DNA from: Streptomyces sp. NRRL F-525
GTDB taxonomy: Bacteria; Actinomycetota; Actinomycetes; Streptomycetales; Streptomycetaceae
Length of the DNA: 64,000 nt
Assembly (NCBI RefSeq): GCF_000716605.1
Contig: NZ_JNXE01000011.1
Span: 124,001 to 188,000 of the forward strand
Direction of reading: 5' to 3'
Each line of letters begins with the position of its first letter. The stretch's first letter is position 1. Below the pieces are notes generated by a model. It was not told where the DNA came from, searched no databases, and worked only from the letters and a program-made list of their open reading frames with translations. The translations under genes were made by a program, and so were the position numbers. Shown in pieces: positions 1 through 8,164 of this stretch.

Positions 1-237
1 GTACGGGAAGCGCTCGTCCATCCCGAGATCGCCGCGCTGGAGGACATCCTGCGCCGCGGTGTGGAGCGCGGCGAGATCCCGGCGGACCATCCGGCCCTGC
101 CGTACGTTCCCGCCCAGATCTTCGGCGTCCTGCGGGCCCGTCCGGTCCTGGAGGGCTGTTACGCCGACCCCGACTACCTCGTCAGATTCGTGGAGGCCGC
201 GGTGCTGCCCGCACTCGGGCTCGCCGGGTCACCCTGA
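1..237 (+). CDS. TetR-family transcriptional regulator, C-terminal part (gene cut by window edge)
   Basis: The window opens inside this gene. The visible 78 residues end in TGA at 235-237. They look like the ligand-binding, dimerising C-terminal half of a TetR-type repressor: a helix around 'ALEDILRRGVERGEIP', then a small hydrophobic segment and 'VRFVEAAVLPALG' close to the end, a pattern common in the TetR_C domains of actinobacterial regulators. The helix-turn-helix lies outside the window, so the family call rests on the C-terminal half only and no ligand or target can be named. A strong compound hairpin (319-365) follows before the convergent DUF2510 gene. Confidence 0.6.
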   Translation, partial: VREALVHPEIAALEDILRRGVERGEIPADHPALPYVPAQIFGVLRARPVLEGCYADPDYLVRFVEAAVLPALGLAGSP

Positions 238-318
238 GAACCAGGCCGCCGTCCATGGGATGACTGGACGGTGACCTGCTCGCGCCGCACCGTGGGGACG
301 GGGGCGGCGCGCACCCCC

Positions 319-365
319 CGGCCGGGTGGGGTTCCTCTTGAGCGGAGAGGCGCCCCACCCGGCCG
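319..365. terminator. Bidirectional compound hairpin terminator
   Basis: A perfect 13-bp inverted repeat (319-331 and 353-365, core GGCCGGGTGGGG) encloses a second small stem, CCTCT at 334-338 with AGAGG at 346-350. It lies between two convergent genes, the TetR gene and the DUF2510 gene, and can serve both. No long T-tract follows, as is usual for Streptomyces terminators. The rest of the 238-403 gap shows nothing else. Confidence 0.7.
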
Positions 366-403
366 ACTGGTGTGCGGGGAACTGGCGTGGCCACGGCGGG
401 AGT

Positions 404-1453
404 TCAGATCTTCTGTCCGTCGCCGCCGGTGCCCGAGGCCACCTTGATGTTCGAGGTGATCTCGTCGATCACGGACTGATTCTGGCCCACGTCGACACCG
501 AAGCGGACCACGACGATCTGGCCGGTACTGGCCGGCGAGGGGAACGCGAGCGACTCGACATAGCCGTCGGCGCCCTTGCTGGTGACCGCCTTCCAGCGGA
601 CCAGATAGCCCTTCTGCCCGGCCACGGTCACTGCCTTGGAGGCGAGGACCTGGTGGGAGGTGATGCTGCCGTAGGTCGTACCGCCGTAGGACTCCTTCGC
701 GTTGGCGGCGATGTCGGCCTTGGCGACCGCCTCCGCCGTGCTGCCCTTCGTGCCCAGGACCACCGCGGGCGAGGAGTACGCCCCGCCGTTGGTGCAGGTC
801 TGGGAGGTGTTGCCGGGGCACTTGTACGAGGTGTTCGACGTGACCTGCGCGCCGATCTGGATGACCTGGCCGTACCAGTCGGTCGGCACGGTGAAGCTGA
901 TGCCGTCGAGGGAGTCGACCACGGTGCCGCCGGCCTTCACCTTCGGCTCCGCCGACTGGCTGGGAGCGGGCGTCGCACCGCCCGCGCCACCGGAACCACC
1001 CGTCCCGCCGGACCCGCCGAAGGGATCGCTCTGGCCGCCGGTCCCGCCGGTCCCGCCGGAACCGCCCGTGCCGCCCTGCCCCTCGGGGCCGCCCTGGCCG
1101 CCGATGCCGCCCTGTCCGTTCGGCGCCTGCTGCGGGTTGGCCTGGGTGCCGTTCCCGCTGCCGTCGCCGGACAGTGCGTAGGCGCCGACACCGATGGCCG
1201 TGAGCACCGCCACGGCCACCGCCACGGCTATGCCCGTGCGCAGATTGCGGCGCGGCGCGGCCGGGGGCGCGGCGGGGTACGCCGGGTACGCCCCGCCGTA
1301 CGGCGGCTCCGTCGGGGGACCCCATTCGGCACCCGACCCGGCGGGGCGGGTGCGGTCCGTCCATGCCTTGCCGTCCCACCAGCGCTCGGCGGCGGGACCG
1401 TCATTCGTCTGCCCGGGATCGGGGTACCACCCGGGGGGAGTCACCTGCGTCAT
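404..1453 (-). CDS. DUF2510 domain, single-pass membrane protein with Gly-rich linker
   Basis: 349 residues. Residues about 6-37 carry a DUF2510 motif (PGWYPDP...ERWWDGKAWTD), a short tryptophan-rich domain typical of actinobacterial membrane proteins. Residues about 73-94 form one hydrophobic transmembrane helix. Residues about 97-165 are a low-complexity Gly/Thr/Ser stretch (GGTGGSGG-like units), and about 175-349 form a folded, presumably extracellular domain with two Cys residues that I cannot assign. The expected topology is N-terminus in, C-terminus out. The ATG start is the first in-frame one, directly before the DUF2510 motif. The gene is convergent with the TetR gene and separate from anmK. 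The role is unknown; it is probably a surface or envelope protein. Confidence 0.75.
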   Translation of the reverse strand: MTQVTPPGWYPDPGQTNDGPAAERWWDGKAWTDRTRPAGSGAEWGPPTEPPYGGAYPAYPAAPPAAPRRNLRTGIAVAVAVAVLTAIGVGAYALSGDGSGNGTQANPQQAPNGQGGIGGQGGPEGQGGTGGSGGTGGTGGQSDPFGGSGGTGGSGGAGGATPAPSQSAEPKVKAGGTVVDSLDGISFTVPTDWYGQVIQIGAQVTSNTSYKCPGNTSQTCTNGGAYSSPAVVLGTKGSTAEAVAKADIAANAKESYGGTTYGSITSHQVLASKAVTVAGQKGYLVRWKAVTSKGADGYVESLAFPSPASTGQIVVVRFGVDVGQNQSVIDEITSNIKVASGTGGDGQKI

Positions 1454-1547
1454 GCCCCTACCGTATGAGGCGTCGGTGAAAGGGGGATGAGAGGATCCGG
1501 CCCGAATCGATGCGCAACGGTGCGCCGAGGGTTTCTGCGCCCGCTTC

Positions 1548-2708
1548 TCAGCCCAGAACCAGCCGTACGGGACTGTGCTCGGCGGCCGGTGGCAGCCCCG
1601 GCCCGCGCCGCCCCGGCGTCACCGACCCGAGCACGCTCGGATGCCGGGCGCCCGTGCTCGCCTGGACCGTTCCAGGAAGGCCGTGGGCCGTCAGGAAGCC
1701 GAGGACGGCGAAGGCGTAGGCCTCCTTCGCGGCGGACGGGAGGCCCAGTTCGTCGGAGGTGCGCAGGGGGACGCCCGGCAGTTCGGCGGCCAGCAGGGAC
1801 ATCAGGACCGGGTTGCGGGTGCCGCCGCCCGAGGCGATGACCTCCGTCGCGGCGACCGACCGGACCGCGTCCGCGACCGTGCGGGCCGTGAGGAGCGTGA
1901 GCGTCGCGATGACGTCCTCGGCGGGCAGCGTGCCGAGACCGGCGAGCGCGTCCTGGAGATAGCCGAGGTGGAACAGCTCCTTGCCGGTGGTCTTCGGCGC
2001 GGGGAGCGTGTAGTACGGCTCGCTCGACAGCCGTTCCAGCAACGGCTCGTGGACCGTTCCACGGGCCGCGAGGGCGCCCTCCGCGTCGTAGGCGAGCCGG
2101 CCGCCGCTGAAGCCCCGCGCGGCCGCGTCGATCAGCGCGCAGGCCGGTCCCGTGTCGAAGGCCGTGCCGTCGGGGGCGGTGAGGTTGGCGATGCCGCCGA
2201 GGTTGAGCGCGACCGGGGTGCCCGGGCGGCCGCGCAGCCACAGCAGGTCGACGAGGCTGACGAGGGGTGCGCCCTGGCCTCCGGCGGCGATGTCGCGTGG
2301 CCGGAAATCGGCGACCACGGGCAGCCCGGTCGCCTCCGCGATCCAGGCGGGCTGCCCCAGTTGCAGCGTGCCGCGCACCGCGCCGCCCTCCACCCAGTGG
2401 TAGGCGGTCTGCCCGTGCGAGGCGACCAACTCGGCCCGCCCGCCGCACAGTTCGGCGTTCGCCCGGACGGCCGCCGCGGCGAAGACCTGCCCGATCAGCG
2501 TGTCCAAGCGGCACACCTCGGCGAGGGTGGTGGCGGCCGGTGGCAGCGCCGCCGCGAGCGCTTCCCGCAGTTCCTCGTCGTAGGGCTCGCTCACCATCCC
2601 GAGCGGTTCCAGTACGACGCTGTCACCGACGAGGCTCAGGTCGGCCGCCGCCGCGTCGATCGCGTCGTACGACGTCCCGGACATCAGCCCGATCACCCGC
2701 ATCCGCAT
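1548..2708 (-). CDS. anmK: Anhydro-N-acetylmuramic acid kinase AnmK
   Basis: 386 residues, the usual length for AnmK. It phosphorylates and hydrates 1,6-anhydro-MurNAc to MurNAc-6-phosphate in peptidoglycan recycling, in the cytoplasm. The N-terminal nucleotide-binding motif LMSGTS is present at residues 8-13, followed by YDAID where most relatives have xDGxD. The conserved segment VADFRPRDIAAGGQGAP, which holds the catalytic Asp, is intact, as is LNLGGIANLT. The start is fixed by the need for the LMSGTS strand. It follows the MHS transporter on the same strand and overlaps its 3' end by 86 nt in another frame, which suggests co-transcription and coupling. Confidence 0.93.
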   Translation of the reverse strand: MRMRVIGLMSGTSYDAIDAAAADLSLVGDSVVLEPLGMVSEPYDEELREALAAALPPAATTLAEVCRLDTLIGQVFAAAAVRANAELCGGRAELVASHGQTAYHWVEGGAVRGTLQLGQPAWIAEATGLPVVADFRPRDIAAGGQGAPLVSLVDLLWLRGRPGTPVALNLGGIANLTAPDGTAFDTGPACALIDAAARGFSGGRLAYDAEGALAARGTVHEPLLERLSSEPYYTLPAPKTTGKELFHLGYLQDALAGLGTLPAEDVIATLTLLTARTVADAVRSVAATEVIASGGGTRNPVLMSLLAAELPGVPLRTSDELGLPSAAKEAYAFAVLGFLTAHGLPGTVQASTGARHPSVLGSVTPGRRGPGLPPAAEHSPVRLVLG

Positions 2709-3999
2709 CCTCCCGACTCACCTCTCCCGCAGGGTTCTTGGTGACAGCGAGCGCGAGCACGCTCACCGCGCAGGCCGCCGCGGCGTAGTACGCGGGGATG
2801 TCCACGTTCCCGGTCCGCCGCACGCTCTCCGTGATGATGAGCCCGGCACACCCCGAGAACACGGCATTGGACAGGGCGTAGGCGAGTCCCAGACCGGTGT
2901 GGCGCACGCTCGTCGGGAACATCTCCGAGAGCATCGCCGGACCCGGCCCCGCCATCAGCCCCACCACCGCACCCGCCCCGAACACCCACGCACCCTTCAC
3001 CGTGTTCGAAGTCCCGTCATCCTGAAGGAGATTGAGCAGCGGCACGGACAAGGCCGCCACCAGCGCGGCCCCCGCCAGCATCACCGGCCGCCGCCCCACC
3101 CGGTCGCTCAGCAGCCCCGCCGGAAGGATGGTCACCGCGAAACCGACGTTGGCCAACACCGTGGCCAGCAGCGCCTGTTGGAAGCTCGCGTCCAGCGTGC
3201 TCTGCAGATACGACGGCAGCACCACGAGGAAGGTGTAACCGGCCGCCGCCCACCCCATCACCCGCGCGGCGCCCAGCGCGATCGCGACACGCACCTCACG
3301 CGCGGGCGGCACCTCCCGTACCGCGCCGGCCCGGAACGACGGCGTCTCCTCCAGCCGCAGCCGGAGCCACAGCGCGCCGAGCCCCATCGGCAGCGTCAGC
3401 AGGAACGCCAACCGCCAGCCCCAGTCGCCCAGTTGACCGGGGTCGAGCATCGTCGCCAGCAGCGCCGCGACCCCCGCCCCGCCCAACAGCCCGAGCGCCA
3501 CGGTGAACGACTGCCACGCTCCGTACAGCCCACGCCGGCCCGGCGGCGCGAACTCCGTCAGCACCGACACCGCGCCCCCGAACTCCCCGCCCGCGGACAG
3601 TCCCTGAAGGACCCTCAGAAACGTGAGCAGCCACGGCGCGAGGGCACCGGCCGTCGCGTACGTCGGCAGCACACCGATCAACGCCGTGGCGCCCGTCATC
3701 AGCGCGATCACCAGGATCAGCACCGGCCGCCGCCCCACCCGGTCACCGAGCCGGCCGAACAGGGCGGCGCCGACCGGCCGGAAGAAGAACGCCAGCGCGA
3801 ACGAGGCGTACGTCCGCACCAGCCCCTCGGCCGCACCCGCGCCCTCCGGGGTGAAGAACCGCGCCGCGATCACCGTCGCGAAATAGCCGTAGACACCGAA
3901 CTCGTACCACTCGATGAAGTTCCCCACCGACCCGGCGACCAGAGCGCGTACGGCGGGCTTGTCCGGGACGGGCCGGGGATGATCGGAAAACACCTTCAT
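2623..3999 (-). CDS. MFS transporter, metabolite:H+ symporter (MHS) type
   Basis: 458 residues with about 12 hydrophobic segments. The N-terminal signature GSVGNFIEWYEFGVYGYFA and the GGEFGGAVSVLTEF segment are typical of the MHS branch (ProP/KgtP/ShiA-like proton symporters), and loop motifs RLGDRVGRRPVL and LSDRVGRRPVML are the usual MFS motif A. It should import a small organic acid or other metabolite across the plasma membrane; the substrate cannot be read. The last 30 residues are polar and Arg-rich and are encoded by DNA that also encodes the start of anmK, so this tail is probably dispensable. The pairing with anmK makes cell-wall breakdown products one possible substrate, as inference only. 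Confidence 0.85.
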   Translation of the reverse strand: MKVFSDHPRPVPDKPAVRALVAGSVGNFIEWYEFGVYGYFATVIAARFFTPEGAGAAEGLVRTYASFALAFFFRPVGAALFGRLGDRVGRRPVLILVIALMTGATALIGVLPTYATAGALAPWLLTFLRVLQGLSAGGEFGGAVSVLTEFAPPGRRGLYGAWQSFTVALGLLGGAGVAALLATMLDPGQLGDWGWRLAFLLTLPMGLGALWLRLRLEETPSFRAGAVREVPPAREVRVAIALGAARVMGWAAAGYTFLVVLPSYLQSTLDASFQQALLATVLANVGFAVTILPAGLLSDRVGRRPVMLAGAALVAALSVPLLNLLQDDGTSNTVKGAWVFGAGAVVGLMAGPGPAMLSEMFPTSVRHTGLGLAYALSNAVFSGCAGLIITESVRRTGNVDIPAYYAAAACAVSVLALAVTKNPAGEVSREDADAGDRADVRDVVRRDRRGGGRPEPRR

Positions 4000-4156
4000 T
4001 TCAGCGCCTCTTGACCGTTCGTCACCTACATGAGTCCTGCTGCTGAGCCGCCGTCACCCGATGCGGCAACAGCTCCCCGGACCGGCCTCCACTTCGGCAT
4101 CCGGACGGCTACGCTCAAGGGCTGTACGTCGTTCGGGCTACTGGGGAGGTATCGGG

Positions 4157-6841
4157 ATGACGGAGGAACGGCCTCCGGAGGCCGCCTCGGCCTCTCTGTG
4201 GGAGCGCGACGAGGAAGTCGCCGGTGTGGTGGAGGCGATCGACCGGCTGCGTGCCGACGAGTCGTCCTCCGGCAGCCTGCTGATGGTCCGCGGCGAGGCC
4301 GGGTTCGGCAAGACCGCGCTCCTGGCCGAGACCCGCCGTATCGCCGAGGCACGCGGCTGCGCGGTCTGGCAGGCCCGCGGCGGCGAGACCCTCAGGTCCG
4401 TCCCCTTCAACGTCGTACGGCAGTTGCTGCAGCCCGCCCTGATCTCGCTGATGCCCGAGGAGATCCGCGAGTACCTCGGCGACTGGTACGACATCGCGGG
4501 CCCCGCCCTCGGCGTCACCGAACCCGGCGAGCGGCAGCCCGACCCGCAGGGCGTCTGCGACGGACTGGTCGCCGCGGTGCGCCGGCTCGCCAAGCGCGTC
4601 TGGCCACTGGTCCTGATCGTCGACGACGCCCACTGGGCCGACCAGGAGACCCTGCGCTGGCTCGCCGCGTTCGCCGAACGCCTCGACGACCTGTCCGTCC
4701 TGCTCGTGGTCGCCCGCAGGCCCGGCGAGGTCAGCGGCGAGAGCGCCCGCTACCTGGACGCGATCGCCGCCGCGGCCGGACCCCCGGCCACCGTCCTGGA
4801 ATCCCTCACCCCGAGGGCCACCGCGGGCCTCACCCGCGCCACCCTCGGCCCGCACGCCGACGGCGCGTTCTGCCGCGAGGTGTGGGCGGTCACCGACGGC
4901 AACCCGTACGAGACCGTCGAACTCCTCGCCAAGGTGCAGGACAGCGGCCTCGAACCCGTCGAGGACGCGGCCACCGAACTGCGCGAGCTCAACCGCTCCG
5001 CACGCGGCGGCGGACTCGTCGCCCGCCTGGACGACCTGGGTTTCGAGGCCACCCGGTTCGCCTGGGCCGCCGCCATCCTCGGCACCGGCATCTCCGTGAA
5101 CCTGGTCGCCAAGCTCGCCACCATGAGCCGCGAGGAGGCGGGCTGCTGCGCCGAACTGCTCCGCACCGCCCGTATCCTCACCGCACCCGACCCCGTCGCG
5201 TCCCAAGCCGGCGCCGGGGAGCTGGAGTTCGTCCACCCGCTGATCGCCAGCGCCGTCTACGACTCCATCCCGGGCGGCGTCCGTACGGCCATGCACGGCA
5301 TCGCCGCCCAGGTCGTCACCGACTCCGGACTCGGCGCCGCCTCCGCGTCACGGCACCTCCTCAAGGTGCACCCGGACGACGACCAGGAACTCGTCGAGCA
5401 GCTGCGCGAGGCAGCCCGCGAACACCTCTCCATCGGCGCCCCCGACGCAGCTCGCCGCTGTCTGGAGCGCGCCCTCCTGGAGCCGCCGCTCGCCGAGACC
5501 CACGCGCACGTGCTCTTCGAACTGGGCTGCGCCACCCTGCTCACCGCGCCCGCCACCACCATCGGCCACCTCCAGACCGCCCTCGGCATGCCAGGCCTCG
5601 ACGGCCACGCACGCGTGGACGCCGTTTTCCGGCTCTCCCAGGCCCTCCTCCACAACAACCAGCTGGAGGAGGCCGTCCGCACCGTCGAGGCGGAGGCCGC
5701 CCGGTACGAACCGGGCGCCGCCCGGATGCGGCTCCAGGCCGTGCAGTTCATGTGGGAGGGCATCCACGCGGGCGAGGGCATCTCCCCGGGACGCTCCGAG
5801 CGGCTCGCCGCACTCGCCGGCACCTGCACCGGCCGGGACAACTCCGAGCGGGCCCTGCTGATCCTGCGCGGCTTCGACGCCATGACCCACGGGGAGAACG
5901 CCGAGGAGGTCGTCGAGGTCTGCGACCGCGCCCTCGTCAACGGACGGCTCGCCCCCGGACTCGGCTGGACCGACACCGAGTGGGGCATCGAGATCCTCAT
6001 GATGCTCGCCAGCGCGTACGCCTACACCGACCGCCTGGACCGCGCGGAGAGCCTGTACAACGAAGCCCTGCGCGCGTACGTCTCCGCGGGCTGGAGCGGC
6101 GGCCACCTCTCGCTGGCGCACGCCTACATCGGCCTCGGCCACCGCAGGCGCGGCCGTCTCCGTGACGCCGAGATCTCGCTGCGCGAGTCCCTGCGCCTCG
6201 CCGAGCGCGTCGGCCGCGGACTGCCCCTGTACTGGTCGGCCACCTGCAACCTGGTCGACACGCTGCTGGCCCGCGGCCATGTCGAGGAGGCCTGGGCGAC
6301 CGCCGAACAGTACGGCTTCGCGCCGCCGTACCCGTCCACCATCGTGCTGCCCGATCCGCGCTGCGTGCGCGGCCGGCTCCTGCTCGCCGTCGGCCGCACG
6401 AAGGACGGCATCAACGAACTGGAACAGGCCGCGAAGGCGGCGACCGTACGCGGCCATCACAACCCGGTCCTCGTCCCCTGGGCCGTCGACCTCGCCCGCG
6501 CGCTCGCCGTCGAGGACCCGACCCGCGCGGCCCAGCTCGCCTCCGACGCGCGCCGCCAGGCCGAACACTTCGGCACGGACACGGCGATCGGCGAGGCCCT
6601 CCGCTGTGCCGCGTCGCTGGAAACGGGGCAGCGGGCGGTGCGCCTCGCGGCGCAGGCCGTTGCTTACCTGGAGTCCTCGCCGTGCCAGTACGAGCATGCG
6701 GCGGCGCGGGTCGAGTACGGGATCGCTGCGAGGTCCGTGGCGGAGATCAACAGGGGTCTGACGCTTGCGCGTTCGTGTGGGGCGGACGGGTTGGTGGCGC
6801 AGGCGCGGGAGGTGTTGGAGACGGGGAGGGGGTTGCGGTGA
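4157..6841 (+). CDS. Large AAA ATPase of the LuxR/LAL regulator type, lacking the C-terminal HTH
   Basis: 894 residues from the ATG at 4157, which has GGGGAGG at 4143-4149; an upstream in-frame ATG at 4061 has no ribosome site. Walker A GEAGFGKT is at residues 46-53 and Walker B LVLIVDDAHWAD at 151-162, followed by a long helical repeat region of TPR-like character. This is the layout of LAL regulators (MalT/LuxR family, STAND ATPases). LAL proteins normally end in a LuxR helix-turn-helix of about 60 residues. Here the protein stops at 'REVLETGRGLR', just where that domain would begin, and no HTH follows downstream. It may act as a signalling ATPase or through a partner, or it may be a truncated regulator. 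Convergent with pcaL. Confidence 0.82.
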   Translation: MTEERPPEAASASLWERDEEVAGVVEAIDRLRADESSSGSLLMVRGEAGFGKTALLAETRRIAEARGCAVWQARGGETLRSVPFNVVRQLLQPALISLMPEEIREYLGDWYDIAGPALGVTEPGERQPDPQGVCDGLVAAVRRLAKRVWPLVLIVDDAHWADQETLRWLAAFAERLDDLSVLLVVARRPGEVSGESARYLDAIAAAAGPPATVLESLTPRATAGLTRATLGPHADGAFCREVWAVTDGNPYETVELLAKVQDSGLEPVEDAATELRELNRSARGGGLVARLDDLGFEATRFAWAAAILGTGISVNLVAKLATMSREEAGCCAELLRTARILTAPDPVASQAGAGELEFVHPLIASAVYDSIPGGVRTAMHGIAAQVVTDSGLGAASASRHLLKVHPDDDQELVEQLREAAREHLSIGAPDAARRCLERALLEPPLAETHAHVLFELGCATLLTAPATTIGHLQTALGMPGLDGHARVDAVFRLSQALLHNNQLEEAVRTVEAEAARYEPGAARMRLQAVQFMWEGIHAGEGISPGRSERLAALAGTCTGRDNSERALLILRGFDAMTHGENAEEVVEVCDRALVNGRLAPGLGWTDTEWGIEILMMLASAYAYTDRLDRAESLYNEALRAYVSAGWSGGHLSLAHAYIGLGHRRRGRLRDAEISLRESLRLAERVGRGLPLYWSATCNLVDTLLARGHVEEAWATAEQYGFAPPYPSTIVLPDPRCVRGRLLLAVGRTKDGINELEQAAKAATVRGHHNPVLVPWAVDLARALAVEDPTRAAQLASDARRQAEHFGTDTAIGEALRCAASLETGQRAVRLAAQAVAYLESSPCQYEHAAARVEYGIAARSVAEINRGLTLARSCGADGLVAQAREVLETGRGLR

Positions 6842-6850
6842 GTCGTTTTT

Positions 6851-6896
6851 TGGCCGCGGGCCGGTGGGGGCTGGTCGCGCAGTTCCCCGCGCCCCT
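6851..6896 (+). repeat. Dispersed GC-rich element, copy A
   Basis: First of seven copies of one element in this window, read here in the orientation GTGGGGGCTGGTCGCGCAG followed by TTCCCCGCGCCCCT. It starts about 10 bases after the stop codon of the LAL-like gene. Copy B lies 80 bp further in opposite orientation, so A and B can pair as one long stem. Confidence 0.85.
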
Positions 6897-6974
6897 GAAG
6901 ACTTGGACTGGCCTGTGCTTTCAAGGGCGCGCAGCTCCGACCGCCCTAAAGACACGGGCGGGCCTGCTTTTTTA

Positions 6975-7018
6975 AGGGGCGCGGGGAACTGCGCGACCAG
7001 CCACGACGTAGCCGCAGA
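6975..7018 (-). repeat. Dispersed GC-rich element, copy B (inverted to copy A)
   Basis: Same element as copy A on the other strand: AGGGGCGCGGGGAACTGCGC, then GACCAGCC and a diverged end with GCCGCAG. It lies 27 bp downstream of the pcaL stop on the minus strand, so A and B each follow one of the two convergent genes. Confidence 0.8.
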
Positions 7019-7045
7019 CGACGCACAACAGGCAGCCCCACCCCT

Positions 7046-8164
7046 TTAGTCGGCCTCCTCGGCCAGCACCCGCTGCGCCACAGCGAACGCCGAGTTGGCC
7101 GCGGGCACCCCGCAATACACCGCACTCTGCAACAGCACCGCCCCGATCTCCTCCGGCGTGAGCCCATTACGCCGAGCCGCCCGCACATGCATCGCCAACT
7201 CGTCGTAGTGCCCATGTGCAATCAACGCGGTGAGTGTGATCATGCTCCGCTCGCGCCGCGTCAGTGTTGGATCGGTCCAGATCTCCCCCCACGCGTACCG
7301 GGAGATGAAGTCCTGGAACCGGGCGGTGAAGGGCGTCTGCCGAGCCTGCGCCCGGTCCACGTGGGTGTCACCGAGCACCTCACGCCGAACCTCCATCCCA
7401 CGCTTGGCACCGCCACCCAGGTGCGCGCGCAGCGCCGTGAGAACCGCCTCCGGACACTGCGCGGGGGCGAGATGCGCGGCACCCGGGATCTCCACGAGCG
7501 CCGAACCCGCCACCGCGTCCGCGATCTCCCGCAGATGCGCCGGCGGGGTCGCCGGATCCTCACGACCGGCGATCACCAACGTCCGCGCGCTGATCTCGGG
7601 AAGCCGCTCGCGCAGGTCGAACGCGGCCAGCGCGTCACAGCACGCGGCGTACGCGGCCGGGTCGACGGCGCCCTGGTCGGCCACCAGCCCCGGGACGGTG
7701 AACCCGGGTGTGAACCAACGGGAGTTGGCGCTCTCCACCAGCCAGCCAAGCCCCTCGCTCCGTACCCGCGCGGCCCGTTCCTCCCACGGCTTCGACCCGT
7801 TGAAGTGCGCCGAGGAACAGATCACGGCGAGCGAAGCGACCCGCTCGGGGTGATGTACGGCCAGGTGCAGACCGACCGCGCCCCCCAACGACACACCCGC
7901 GTAAGCGAATTGCTCGATCCCGAGCGAGTCGGCCAGCGCCAGCACCAGATCCGCGAGGTCTCCTACGGTCGCCCCGGGACCGATCAACCCGGGCGCCGAA
8001 CCACCATGCCCGGGCAGGTTCCAGCGGATCACCCGGTGGGTGACGGACAGTTCGGGCGCGACCTTGTCCCAGAGGGCGTACGACGTGCCCAGCGAGGGCC
8101 CCAGCAGCAGCGGGGGCGCGGAATCGGAGCCCTCGGCACGGAAGTTGAGGAGTTTCTCGGTCAA
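7046..8164 (-). CDS. pcaL: Bifunctional 3-oxoadipate enol-lactonase / 4-carboxymuconolactone decarboxylase (PcaD-PcaC fusion)
   Basis: 372 residues. Residues about 1-245 are an alpha/beta hydrolase with nucleophile elbow GVSLGG (Ser92) and oxyanion region LLLGPSLGT: the enol-lactonase. Residues about 250-372 are a carboxymuconolactone decarboxylase domain (GEIWTDPTLTRRERSMITL, then HVRAARRNGLTPEEI). It turns 4-carboxymuconolactone into 3-oxoadipate in two steps. The fusion is typical of Streptomyces and Rhodococcus. The start is TTG at 8164; TTGA overlaps the pcaB stop by 4 nt, so translation is coupled. It is the last gene of the pca operon and is followed by repeat copies B and A. Confidence 0.95.
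   Translation of the reverse strand: MTEKLLNFRAEGSDSAPPLLLGPSLGTSYALWDKVAPELSVTHRVIRWNLPGHGGSAPGLIGPGATVGDLADLVLALADSLGIEQFAYAGVSLGGAVGLHLAVHHPERVASLAVICSSAHFNGSKPWEERAARVRSEGLGWLVESANSRWFTPGFTVPGLVADQGAVDPAAYAACCDALAAFDLRERLPEISARTLVIAGREDPATPPAHLREIADAVAGSALVEIPGAAHLAPAQCPEAVLTALRAHLGGGAKRGMEVRREVLGDTHVDRAQARQTPFTARFQDFISRYAWGEIWTDPTLTRRERSMITLTALIAHGHYDELAMHVRAARRNGLTPEEIGAVLLQSAVYCGVPAANSAFAVAQRVLAEEAD

Noticed and set aside
174..1379. Open frame of about 400 codons overlapping the DUF2510 gene
   Set aside because: Arg/Gly-rich without any domain pattern; the DUF2510 frame has a membrane helix and recognised motif.
2899..4014. Long open frame antisense to the MHS transporter
   Set aside because: Its product is almost only Arg, His, Pro and Gln, the mark of a shadow frame in high-GC DNA. 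The sense frame has membrane helices and family motifs.
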